Shown piece after piece: positions 6,110 through 11,922 of a DNA stretch of 12,199 nucleotides. The translations under genes and the position numbers were made by a program. The notes under the pieces were generated by a model. It was not told where the DNA came from. It searched no databases and saw only the letters and a list, made by a program, of their open reading frames with translations. The stretch covers positions 1 to 12,199 of the forward strand of contig CALFRR010000224.1 of NCBI GenBank assembly GCA_937919435.1. Reading direction: 5' to 3'. The stretch's first letter is position 1. Every line of letters begins with the position of its first letter. This DNA comes from an uncultured Alphaproteobacteria bacterium. Its GTDB lineage: Bacteria; Pseudomonadota; Alphaproteobacteria; Rhizobiales; Ancalomicrobiaceae.

Positions 6110-6662
6110 GGTGAACCTGGCGTCGCCCCGCCTCAAGAAGCACTACGAGGACGTGGTGCGGCCGGCGATGATCGAGAAGTTCGGCTACAAGAACCCCTTC
6201 GAGGTTCCGTCGCTGGACAAGATCGTCATCAACATGGGCGTCGGCGAAGCCGTCGCCGATTCCAAGAAGGCTTCGGTCGCGGCTGCGGACCTCGCCCAGA
6301 TCGCCGGCCAGAAGCCGGTCGTGACCCGGGCCCGCAAGGCGATCGCGACCTTCAAGATCCGCGAGAACATGCCGATCGGCGCGAAGGTCACCCTTCGCAA
6401 GGCGCGCATGTACGAGTTCCTCGACCGCTTCGTCACGATCGCGCTGCCGCGCGTCCGGGACTTCCGTGGTCTGAACCCGAAGAGCTTCGACGGCCGCGGC
6501 AACTTCGCCGTCGGCGTGAAGGAGCACATCGTTTTCCCGGAGATCAACTACGACAAGGTTGATCAGATCTGGGGGATGGACATCATCGTCTGTACGACGG
6601 CGAAGACCGACGAAGAAGCTCGGGAGTTGCTTCGGCTCTTCCAGTTCCCGTTCCGTCAGTGA
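6102..6662 (+). CDS. rplE: 50S ribosomal protein L5
   Basis: 186 aa (E. coli 179; a few extra N-terminal residues). The core shows VPSLDKIVINMGVGEAV (35-51) and the conserved GQKPVVTRARKAIATFKIR (69-87), ending in a typical alphaproteobacterial ELLRLFQFPFRQ. L5 binds 5S rRNA together with L18 (rplR, downstream) and contacts the P-site tRNA and S13 through bridge B1b. Its start lies inside rplX (8-nt overlap), with GGGGGA at 6088-6093 as Shine-Dalgarno. In E. coli this junction carries the S8 repressor site; I could not recognise an S8-type helix here by eye. Confidence 0.97.
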   Translation: MAEVNLASPRLKKHYEDVVRPAMIEKFGYKNPFEVPSLDKIVINMGVGEAVADSKKASVAAADLAQIAGQKPVVTRARKAIATFKIRENMPIGAKVTLRKARMYEFLDRFVTIALPRVRDFRGLNPKSFDGRGNFAVGVKEHIVFPEINYDKVDQIWGMDIIVCTTAKTDEEARELLRLFQFPFRQ

Positions 6663-6690
6663 CCCGTTACGGCAGAGGATCAGGACCGAC

Positions 6691-6996
6691 ATGGCCAAGA
6701 AGAGCTCGATCGAGAAGAACGAACGGCGGCGTGCCCTCACCGCGCGCGACCTCAAGAAGCGCAGCGACCTGAAGGCGCTGATCATGAACCGCGAGACCTC
6801 GCCCGAGGAGCGCATGCAGGCGGTGTTCAAGCTCGCCGAACTGCCGCGCAACGGAGCGAAGGTGCGCATCCGCAATCGCTGCGAAGTGACGGGCCGCCCG
6901 CGCGCCTTCTACCGCAAGCTGAAGATGTCGCGCGTCGCGCTTCGTGAACTGGGCAACCAGGGGGTGATCCCCGGCCTGGTCAAGTCGAGCTGGTGA
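6691..6996 (+). CDS. rpsN: 30S ribosomal protein S14, zinc-independent form
   Basis: 101 aa from ATG 6691 (MAKKSSIEKNERRRALTARD). The frame is open upstream into rplE, but the ATG follows AGAGGA/AGGA (6674-6685) and gives the full family length. The conserved C-terminal segment RNRCEVTGRPRAFYRKLKMS (61-80) has a single Cys and no paired CxxC motifs, so this is the long, zinc-free version rather than the short zinc-binding one. S14 is in the 30S head, near S3 and S10. The gene is 28 nt after rplE and ends in TGAGG, whose GAGGT doubles as the rpsH ribosome binding site. Confidence 0.97.
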   Translation: MAKKSSIEKNERRRALTARDLKKRSDLKALIMNRETSPEERMQAVFKLAELPRNGAKVRIRNRCEVTGRPRAFYRKLKMSRVALRELGNQGVIPGLVKSSW

Positions 6997-7007
6997 GGTA
7001 GACGAAC

Positions 7008-7406
7008 ATGACCATGACCGATCCTCTGGGCGACATGATCACGCGTATCCGGAACGCCCAGCTCCGGAAGAAGTCGAAGGTGTCGACCCCGGCCTCTTCG
7101 CTCCGCGGCAACCTGCTCGAAGTGCTGAAGACGGAAGGTTACATCCGCGGCTACGAGAAGGTCGAACTCGACGGCGGCAAGTCCGAGTACGAGATCGAGC
7201 TCAAGTACTTCGACGGTGAACCGGTGATCCGCGAGATCTCGCGCGTTTCGAAGCCCGGTCGGCGTGTCTACACGTCGGTGGGCAACATTCCGCGCGTCGC
7301 CAACGGCCTCGGCGTCACCATCCTTTCGACTCCGAAGGGTGTCATGGCCGATCATGCGGCCCGTGATGCCAACGTCGGCGGCGAAGTTCTCTGCAAGGTC
7401 TTCTGA
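7008..7406 (+). CDS. rpsH: 30S ribosomal protein S8
   Basis: 132 aa, starting MTMTDPLGDMITRIRNAQ. A second ATG two codons later would give the 130-aa E. coli-like form, but GAGGT at 6995-6999 is 8 nt from 7008 and only marginally placed for 7014, and rhizobial S8 proteins commonly start MTMTDPL. The C-terminal rRNA-binding signature TILSTPKGVMADHAARDANV (104-123) and GGEVLCKVF end are intact. S8 is a primary 16S rRNA binder; in E. coli it represses the spc operon. The 10-mer GGTAGACGAA before the ATG matches the rplB start region. Confidence 0.97.
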   Translation: MTMTDPLGDMITRIRNAQLRKKSKVSTPASSLRGNLLEVLKTEGYIRGYEKVELDGGKSEYEIELKYFDGEPVIREISRVSKPGRRVYTSVGNIPRVANGLGVTILSTPKGVMADHAARDANVGGEVLCKVF

Positions 7407-7432
7407 GGCCGGACAACGAGACGGGTAGACCC

Positions 7433-7972
7433 ATGTCACGAATCGGAAAGAAGGCCGTGCCGGTTCCCACCGGTGTCACCGCGGACATCGCGGGGCAGGC
7501 CGTCAACGTCAAGGGACCGAAGGGCGCCCTGTCCTTCGTGGTGCACGATCTCGTCGCCGTCGAGCAGTCGGCGGACGGCATTGCCGTGAAGCCGCGCGAC
7601 GAGACCAAGCTCGCGCGTTCGCTCTGGGGCATGTCGCGCACGATGATCGCCAATCTGGTGACCGGCGTGTCGAAGGGCTTCGAGAAGAAGCTCGAGATCA
7701 ACGGCGTCGGCTACAAGGCTGCGCTCAACGGCAAGACCCTGGTCCTGTCGCTCGGCTACAGCCACGACGTGCTGTTCCCGATCCCGGAAGGCATCACCAT
7801 CCAGGTGGCCGGTGCCAAGCAGGACCAGATCCTGGTCTCCGGTATCGACAAGCAGCAGGTCGGCCAGGTGGCGGCCGAGATCCGCGAATGGCGCGGCCCC
7901 GAGCCCTACAAGGGCAAGGGCGTCAAGTACGCCTCTGAGAAGATCTTCCGCAAGGAAGGCAAGAAGAAGTAA
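7433..7972 (+). CDS. rplF: 50S ribosomal protein L6
   Basis: 179 aa (E. coli 177). Starts MSRIGKKAVPVPTGV and contains two related alpha-beta domains, the second holding NGVGYKA (90-96) and ending with the family signature GPEPYKGKGVKYASEK (155-170). L6 binds 23S rRNA near the GTPase-associated region and the sarcin-ricin loop. Its ribosome binding site is weak by the GGAGG standard: GGGTAGACCC lies directly before the ATG, a variant of the GGTAGAC element seen before rplB and rpsH. It ends in TAA, and the following AAGGAG forms the rplR Shine-Dalgarno. Confidence 0.98.
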   Translation: MSRIGKKAVPVPTGVTADIAGQAVNVKGPKGALSFVVHDLVAVEQSADGIAVKPRDETKLARSLWGMSRTMIANLVTGVSKGFEKKLEINGVGYKAALNGKTLVLSLGYSHDVLFPIPEGITIQVAGAKQDQILVSGIDKQQVGQVAAEIREWRGPEPYKGKGVKYASEKIFRKEGKKK

Positions 7973-7984
7973 GGAGCTGGCGCC

Positions 7985-8344
7985 ATGGCCCAACAGACCA
8001 CTACGGAGCGCCGTGCCGCTCGCGTGCGCCGTGCCGTCAAGACGGCGGCCAACGGACGTCCGCGGCTCTCGGTTCATCGCTCGTCGAAGAACATCTATGC
8101 CCAGATCATCGACGACGCGGCCGGCCGCACGCTCGCTGCCGCCTCGACGCTCGATCCGGCGCTGAAGACCTCGCTGAAGACCGGGGCGGACGTCGCCGCG
8201 GCTGCGGCGGTCGGCAAGCTGGTCGCCGAACGGGCGACCGCCGCCGGCGTCAAGGAGGTCGTGTTCGATCGCGGCCGTTTCATCTATCACGGCCGCGTCA
8301 AGGCGCTCGCCGATGCCGCCCGTGAGGGCGGTCTCGACTTCTGA
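7985..8344 (+). CDS. rplR: 50S ribosomal protein L18
   Basis: 119 aa (E. coli 117). The basic N-terminus ERRAARVRRAVK (8-19) is the flexible 5S rRNA-binding part, followed by NGRPRLSVHRSSKNIYAQII (23-42) and the conserved end FDRGRFIYHGRVKALADAAR (94-113) with EGGLDF. L18 carries 5S rRNA into the 50S central protuberance with L5. AAGGAG at 7971-7976 overlaps the rplF stop and lies 8 nt before the ATG. It is followed by a 48-nt spacer holding a hairpin before rpsE. Confidence 0.97.
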   Translation: MAQQTTTERRAARVRRAVKTAANGRPRLSVHRSSKNIYAQIIDDAAGRTLAAASTLDPALKTSLKTGADVAAAAAVGKLVAERATAAGVKEVVFDRGRFIYHGRVKALADAAREGGLDF

Positions 8345-8354
8345 TCAGGACATG

Positions 8355-8375
8355 GCGCGCCTCTGACGGCCGCGC
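8355..8375 (+). other. Hairpin in rplR-rpsE spacer
   Basis: GCGCGCC at 8355-8361 pairs with 8368-8375 (GG, a bulged C, CGCGC): seven GC pairs around a 6-nt loop TCTGAC. It ends just before the rpsE Shine-Dalgarno GAGGG at 8378-8382. There is no T-run, so termination is unlikely; a role in mRNA stability or in tuning rpsE translation is conjecture. Confidence 0.45.
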
Positions 8376-8392
8376 TCGAGGGAAGAACCGAC

Positions 8393-8941
8393 ATGGCAAC
8401 GCGTGAGCGGGAAGAACGCGACAGCGAATTCGTCGACCGGTTGGTGCACATCAACCGCGTCGCCAAGGTGGTGAAGGGCGGCCGGCGCTTCGGCTTCGCC
8501 GCCCTCGTCGTCGTGGGTGACCAGAAGGGCCGGGTCGGCTTCGGCCACGGCAAGGCGCGTGAAGTGCCGGAAGCGATCCGCAAGGCCACGGAAGCGGCCA
8601 AGCGTGGCCTCGTCCGGGTGTCGCTGCGCGAAGGCCGCACCCTGCATCACGACGTGGTCGGCCATCACGGCGCCGGCCGGGTCATCGTCCGGGCGGCCCC
8701 GGCCGGTACCGGCATCATCGCCGGCGGTCCGATGCGCGCCGTGTTCGAGACCCTCGGGGTCCAGGACGTGGTCGCCAAGTCGATGGGCTCGTCGAACCCG
8801 TACAACATGGTGCGGGCGACCTTCGATGCTTTGAAGGCCGAAGACAGCCCGCGTTCCGTCGCCGCTCGTCGCGGTATCAAGGTTTCGACCCTCCAGGCCC
8901 GTCGTGGCGGCGAGGGCGCGGACGCCTCGGCGGACGCGTGA
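8393..8941 (+). CDS. rpsE: 30S ribosomal protein S5
   Basis: 182 aa (E. coli 167), with short N- and C-terminal extensions, the latter Gly/Ala/Asp-rich (GGEGADASADA). The N-terminal double-stranded-RNA-binding domain includes RVAKVVKGGRRFGFAALVVV (22-41) and GRVGFGHGKAREVPEAIRKA (46-65). The second domain has the HHGAGRVIVRAAPAGTGIIA (91-110) and MGSSNPYNMVRATF stretches. The loop at 20-31 is where spectinomycin-resistance changes map in E. coli; it looks wild-type. S5 lies at the mRNA entry channel and affects decoding accuracy. GAGGGAAG at 8378-8385 is the ribosome binding site, 7 nt from the ATG. Confidence 0.97.
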   Translation: MATREREERDSEFVDRLVHINRVAKVVKGGRRFGFAALVVVGDQKGRVGFGHGKAREVPEAIRKATEAAKRGLVRVSLREGRTLHHDVVGHHGAGRVIVRAAPAGTGIIAGGPMRAVFETLGVQDVVAKSMGSSNPYNMVRATFDALKAEDSPRSVAARRGIKVSTLQARRGGEGADASADA

Positions 8942-8954
8942 GACGGTCGGTCGG

Positions 8955-8981
8955 CGTCGCGACTTCGTGAAGGTCGCGGCG
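8955..8981 (+). other. Hairpin in rpsE-rpmD spacer
   Basis: CGTCGCGAC at 8955-8963 pairs with GTCGCGGCG at 8973-8981: nine pairs including one G-T wobble, around a 9-nt loop TTCGTGAAG. It lies in the 75-nt spacer between rpsE and rpmD, 35 nt before the rpmD start. There is no T-run. The rest of the spacer, including a GGTCGGTCGG tandem at 8945-8954, shows no coding potential. Confidence 0.5.
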
Positions 8982-9016
8982 GCTGATCGGTGTTGAACAG
9001 AGCAAGGCCAAGCCCC

Positions 9017-9217
9017 ATGTCGAACACTGCCCCGGGCAAGACGATCACGATCGAGCAGATCGGCAGCCCGATCCGCCGGCCGGCGATCCAGGAGAAGACC
9101 CTCATCGGTCTCGGTCTCAACAAGCGGCATCGCGTTTCGACCCTCGAGGACACTCCCGAGGTTCGCGGCATGATCGCCAAGGTCGCCCATCTGATCCGCG
9201 TCGTCGCCGAGAACTGA
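9017..9217 (+). CDS. rpmD: 50S ribosomal protein L30
   Basis: 66 aa from ATG 9017 (MSNTAPGKTITIEQIGSPIR). A GTG at 8990 in frame would add nine residues that do not resemble the family, so the ATG is preferred even though its only upstream Shine-Dalgarno-like sequence is a weak CAAGG at 9003-9007. The L30 core is clear: ITIEQIGSPIRRPAIQEKTL (10-29), GLGLNKRHRV, and the closing helix-strand ending HLIRVVAEN. L30 is a small, peripheral 50S protein, absent from some bacteria. The weak ribosome binding site and long upstream spacer suggest its translation may be controlled separately from rpsE. Confidence 0.94.
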   Translation: MSNTAPGKTITIEQIGSPIRRPAIQEKTLIGLGLNKRHRVSTLEDTPEVRGMIAKVAHLIRVVAEN

Positions 9218-9274
9218 TGCCGCCGATCCCGCAGCCCCGAGGAGGGGAGGCGGTCGAACTCCGAGGAAAGAGCG

Positions 9275-9757
9275 ATGAAGCTCAACGAGATCAGAGACAA
9301 TCCCGGCGCCGCCAAGAAGGGCAAGCGCCTCGGCCGCGGCATCGGTTCCGGCCTGGGCAAGACCTCGGGCAAGGGCGTCAAGGGTCAGAAGGCCCGTTCC
9401 GGCGTCGCCATCAAGGGCTTCGAAGGCGGCCAGATGCCCCTGCATCGGCGTCTGCCGAAGCGCGGCTTCACCAACATCTTCCGCCTCGAGTACAACGAGG
9501 TGTCGATCGTCCGCGTTCAGGTGGCGATCGATGCCGGTCGTCTCGACGCGTCGGCGCCGATCACCGGTGAGGCCCTGAAGGCCGCCGGCGTGATCAAGCG
9601 TCTGCTCGACGGCGTCCGTCTGATCGGACCCGGCGAACCGAAGTCGGCGCTCACCTTCGAGATCGCGGGCGGTTCCGCTCCGGCGATCGCGGCGGTCGAG
9701 AAGGCCGGCGGCAAGGTCGTCGTCGCCGAGAAGAAGAAGGCGGAAGCGGCCGAGTGA
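9275..9757 (+). CDS. rplO: 50S ribosomal protein L15
   Basis: 160 aa (E. coli 144), the extra length being in the middle and in a Lys/Ala/Glu tail (EKKKAEAAE). The N-terminal extended Gly/Lys-rich arm KGKRLGRGIGSGLGKTSGKG (15-34) that penetrates the 23S rRNA is typical, followed by GFEGGQMPLHRRLPKRGF (48-65). L15 is a late-assembling 50S protein. GAGGAAAG at 9263-9270 serves as ribosome binding site; the 57-nt spacer from rpmD contains a run AGGAGGGGAGG at 9240-9250 too far upstream to be the main site. The stop codon lies in the loop of a strong hairpin (see 9743-9769). Confidence 0.97.
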   Translation: MKLNEIRDNPGAAKKGKRLGRGIGSGLGKTSGKGVKGQKARSGVAIKGFEGGQMPLHRRLPKRGFTNIFRLEYNEVSIVRVQVAIDAGRLDASAPITGEALKAAGVIKRLLDGVRLIGPGEPKSALTFEIAGGSAPAIAAVEKAGGKVVVAEKKKAEAAE

Positions 9758-9769
9758 TCGGCCGCCTTC
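9743..9769 (+). promoter_or_regulatory. Hairpin with rplO stop codon in a GNRA-type loop
   Basis: GCGGCCGA at 9746-9753 pairs perfectly with TCGGCCGC at 9758-9765, closing the tetraloop GTGA (GUGA in RNA, a GNRA sequence) that contains the rplO TGA (9755-9757). After a bulged C at 9766, GAA 9743-9745 pairs with TTC 9767-9769, for eleven pairs in total. No T-run follows. It sits between rplO and secY, a junction where output of a ribosomal protein and of a membrane protein may need to differ; it could act on mRNA stability or processing. The structure is seen; the role is inferred. Confidence 0.55.
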
Positions 9770-9809
9770 GCGCGCTACCGGAAGACCCGAACACACCGGA
9801 GATCGTCTC

Positions 9810-11141
9810 ATGGCTTCCGCTGCCGAACAGCTCGCGGCCAATCTCAACTGGGGTGCCTTCGGGAAGGCCCAGGAACTGAAGAAGCGCATCTGGTTCACGC
9901 TGGGGGCGCTTCTCGTCTATCGACTGGGCACGTATTTGCCCCTGCCCGGCATCGATGCCGAGGCCATGGCGAAGGCCTTCCAGAACGCCCAGACCGGCAT
10001 CATCGGTCTCTTCAACATGTTCTCCGGCGGTGCCGTCGGCCGCATGGCGATCTTGGCGCTGGGCATCATGCCCTACATCTCCGCCTCGATCATCGTGCAG
10101 CTGATGACCACGGTGATCCCCTCCTGGGAGGCGTTGAAGAAGGAAGGCGAGTCCGGCCGCAAGCAGCTGAACCAGTACACCCGGCTGCTGACCGTCGCGC
10201 TGGCGGTCTTCCAGGCCTGGGGCATCGCCGTCGGCCTCGAGGGCTCGACCGGCGTGGTGACGGCGCCCGGCCTGTTCTTCCGCCTGACCGCGACCATCAC
10301 GCTGGTCGGCGGCACGATGTTCCTGATGTGGCTCGGTGAGCAGATCACCTCGCGCGGCATCGGCAACGGCACCTCGCTGATCATCTTCGCCGGCATCGTC
10401 GCCAACCTGCCGCACGCCATCGCCGGCACGTTGGAACTCGGTCGGCAGGGCGCGATCTCGACCGGCGCGATTCTCGGCATCATCGTCGTGGCGATCTTCG
10501 TGGTCGGCTTCGTGGTGTTCATGGAGCGCGCCCAGCGGCGGCTGCTGATCCAGTATCCGAAGCGCCAGGTCGGCAATCAGATCATGCAGGGGCAGTCCTC
10601 GCACCTGCCGCTGAAGCTGAACACCTCGGGCGTCATCCCGCCGATCTTCGCCTCTTCGCTGCTGCTGGTGCCGGCGACCATCGCCAACTTCCAGCAGGGG
10701 CAGGGTCCCGGCTGGCTGACCACGGTCACCGCCTGGCTCGGCCACGGACAGCCGCTGTACATGCTGTTCTACGCCGGTCTGATGATCTTCTTCTGCTTCT
10801 TCTATACGGCGATCGTGTTCAATCCGACCGACACCGCCGACAATCTGAAGAAGCACGGCGGCTTCATTCCGGGCATCCGTCCGGGTGAACGGACGGCGGA
10901 GTACATCGACTATGTGCTGACCCGGATCACCGTGGTCGGGGCGCTGTACATCGTGGTGGTCTGCCTATTACCCGAATTCCTCATTTCCTGGACCGGCGTG
11001 CCGTTCTATTTCGGCGGAACGTCACTGCTGATCGTGGTCTCGGTGACGATGGACACGGTGTCTCAGATCCAGGGACATCTGCTCGCTCACCAATACGAAG
11101 GCCTGATCAAACGGTCGAGGCTCAAAGGGGGACGTCGATGA
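9810..11141 (+). CDS. secY: Protein translocase subunit SecY
   Basis: 443 aa, the E. coli length. SecY forms the inner-membrane channel of SecYEG, used with SecA for secretion and with the ribosome for membrane insertion. Ten hydrophobic segments can be placed at about 26-45, 76-98, 125-143, 154-176, 187-206, 218-238, 274-294, 315-338, 371-392 and 399-418. The plug region GLFNMFSGGAVGRMAILALG (66-85) and the cytoplasmic loop AQRRLLIQYPKRQVGN (241-256), followed by the QGQSSHLPLKLN segment that meets SecA or the ribosome, are intact. GGAG at 9798-9801 is 8 nt from the ATG. Residues 386-387 use adjacent CTA-TTA leucine codons, the only ones I found in the window's genes. It overlaps adk by 4 nt (ATGA). 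Confidence 0.98.
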   Translation: MASAAEQLAANLNWGAFGKAQELKKRIWFTLGALLVYRLGTYLPLPGIDAEAMAKAFQNAQTGIIGLFNMFSGGAVGRMAILALGIMPYISASIIVQLMTTVIPSWEALKKEGESGRKQLNQYTRLLTVALAVFQAWGIAVGLEGSTGVVTAPGLFFRLTATITLVGGTMFLMWLGEQITSRGIGNGTSLIIFAGIVANLPHAIAGTLELGRQGAISTGAILGIIVVAIFVVGFVVFMERAQRRLLIQYPKRQVGNQIMQGQSSHLPLKLNTSGVIPPIFASSLLLVPATIANFQQGQGPGWLTTVTAWLGHGQPLYMLFYAGLMIFFCFFYTAIVFNPTDTADNLKKHGGFIPGIRPGERTAEYIDYVLTRITVVGALYIVVVCLLPEFLISWTGVPFYFGGTSLLIVVSVTMDTVSQIQGHLLAHQYEGLIKRSRLKGGRR

Positions 11142-11719
11142 GGCTCATTCTGCTCGGACCGCCGGGTGCCGGCAAAGGCACCCAGGCGCAGCGGTTGGTC
11201 GAGACGCACGGCATCGTGCAGCTGTCGACCGGGGACATGCTGCGTGCCGCCGTCAAGGCGGGGACCGAGGTCGGATTGAAGGCCAAGGCGGTGATGGACG
11301 CGGGTGGACTGGTCTCCGACGAGATCGTCATCGGCGTCGTCTCCGACCGGATCGATCAGCCGGACTGCGCGAAGGGCTTCATTCTCGACGGCTTCCCGCG
11401 CACCGTGCCGCAGGCCGAGGCGCTGACCGGGATGCTCGCGTCGAAGCACCTGAAGCTCGATGCGGTGATCGAACTGGTGGTCGATTCGGAAGCGCTGGTC
11501 GCGCGGATGGAAAACCGGGTTCGCGAGACGATCGCCGCCGGCGGCACGCCGCGCGCCGACGACAATCCGGAGAGCTTCCGCAAGCGTCTCGGCGAGTACC
11601 AGGAAAAGACGGCGCCGCTGTCGCAGTACTACGCTTCGACCGGCGAGTTGAAGACCGTCGACGGGATGAAGTCGATCGACGCGGTCACGGCGGACATCGC
11701 CGCGATCCTGGCGGTCTGA
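11138..11719 (+). CDS. adk: Adenylate kinase, short-LID form
   Basis: 193 aa against 214 in E. coli. Adk interconverts ATP + AMP and two ADP in the cytosol. The P-loop GPPGAGKGT is at 7-15, the AMP-binding LSTGDMLRA at 29-37, and DGFPRT at 84-89. The shortfall is in the LID: residues about 122-147 (ARMENRVRETIAAGG... DDNPESF) lack the roughly 27-residue beta-strand insert and have no zinc cysteines, as in other alphaproteobacterial enzymes. The catalytic arginines expected in RMENR, FRKRLGEY and nearby are present. AAAGGGGGA at 11124-11132 inside secY is the ribosome binding site; the 4-nt overlap with secY implies coupled translation. Confidence 0.97.
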   Translation: MRLILLGPPGAGKGTQAQRLVETHGIVQLSTGDMLRAAVKAGTEVGLKAKAVMDAGGLVSDEIVIGVVSDRIDQPDCAKGFILDGFPRTVPQAEALTGMLASKHLKLDAVIELVVDSEALVARMENRVRETIAAGGTPRADDNPESFRKRLGEYQEKTAPLSQYYASTGELKTVDGMKSIDAVTADIAAILAV

Positions 11720-11745
11720 CGGTAACGAGAATTGCCGCCGGGCGG

Positions 11746-11774
11746 TTGCGTCCGGTGGCGAGAACGGGTATCAA
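11746..11774 (+). promoter_or_regulatory. Candidate promoter for rpsM (alpha) operon
   Basis: TTGCGT (11746-11751) and TATCAA (11769-11774) are separated by exactly 17 nt. They match the TTGACA and TATAAT consensus at 3/6 and 4/6 positions. TTGC-type -35 boxes are common in alphaproteobacteria. The position, 26 nt after the adk stop and upstream of the long rpsM leader, fits an alpha-operon promoter. The match is modest and could be chance. Confidence 0.35.
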
Positions 11775-11853
11775 CCGGCCTCTGTCGCATCGTGTGGCGA
11801 CCGGGGCCGGTACCCGCACGGGGTCCGTCCGCCGGTCGTGTTCGGCGTGAGCG

Positions 11854-11870
11854 GATCGTCTGGAACGATC
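11854..11870 (+). promoter_or_regulatory. rpsM leader hairpin 1
   Basis: GATCGT (11854-11859) pairs perfectly with ACGATC (11865-11870) around a 5-nt loop CTGGA. It directly abuts hairpin 2, and C11870 could pair in either stem. No T-run follows. Confidence 0.5.
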
Positions 11871-11901
11871 GAGTGTCGAGCGCATCGAGACGATGCACTC
11901 G
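11870..11901 (+). promoter_or_regulatory. rpsM leader hairpin 2
   Basis: CGAGT (11870-11874) pairs with ACTCG (11897-11901). After a 7-nt left-side bulge (11875-11881), GCATCG (11882-11887) pairs with CGATGC (11891-11896) around an AGA loop. It ends 9 nt before the rpsM Shine-Dalgarno at 11911. TCGAG occurs three times here (11869, 11876, 11885), so alternative pairings with the 3' CTCG are possible and a switch between folds is conceivable. Confidence 0.5.
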
Positions 11902-11922
11902 GGAAGCCTTGGAGAAGAAGCC

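Larger units (their letters stand above)
11720..11922 (+). promoter_or_regulatory. adk-rpsM spacer: candidate structured leader of alpha operon
   Basis: This 203-nt gap is by far the longest in the window and holds no convincing gene. From left to right I see a weak 6-bp stem just after the adk stop (11720-11737), a candidate sigma-70-type promoter (11746-11774), an unremarkable GC-rich stretch, two adjacent hairpins (11854-11870 and 11870-11901), and the rpsM Shine-Dalgarno GGAG at 11911-11914. Transcription from the proposed promoter would give a leader of about 140 nt. In gammaproteobacteria the alpha operon leader is a pseudoknot bound by S4; whether this is an analogue is unknown. Confidence 0.45.

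Noticed and set aside
6061..6130. S8 repressor binding site at the rplX-rplE junction, as in the E. coli spc operon
   Set aside because: No helix resembling the S8 target in 16S rRNA could be recognised by eye; a covariance-model search would be needed.
8352..8366. Four-codon mini-ORF (MARL) in the rplR-rpsE spacer
   Set aside because: AGGA is only 1 nt from the ATG. The ORF overlaps the hairpin and is likely chance.
9219..9253. Stem in the rpmD-rplO spacer (CCGCC with GGCGG; CCCC with GGGG)
   Set aside because: Short arms with a large or interrupted loop. In GC-rich DNA this is not distinguishable from chance.
8345..9898. A 517-codon open frame on the minus strand, across rpsE, rpmD and rplO
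   Set aside because: It is antisense to well-recognised ribosomal genes and has low-complexity Arg/Asp/Ala/Gly composition. Long antisense frames are expected opposite GC-rich genes with G/C-ending codons.
9651..10856. A 401-codon minus-strand frame opposite secY
   Set aside because: It is rich in His, Gln, Asp and Arg with no family resemblance, and secY fully explains the coding signal.
11142..11922. rpmJ (L36) expected after secY as in E. coli
   Set aside because: No 37-41 aa Cys/Lys/Arg-rich frame of L36 type is visible. secY runs straight into adk, and adk into the rpsM leader, as is usual in alphaproteobacteria.
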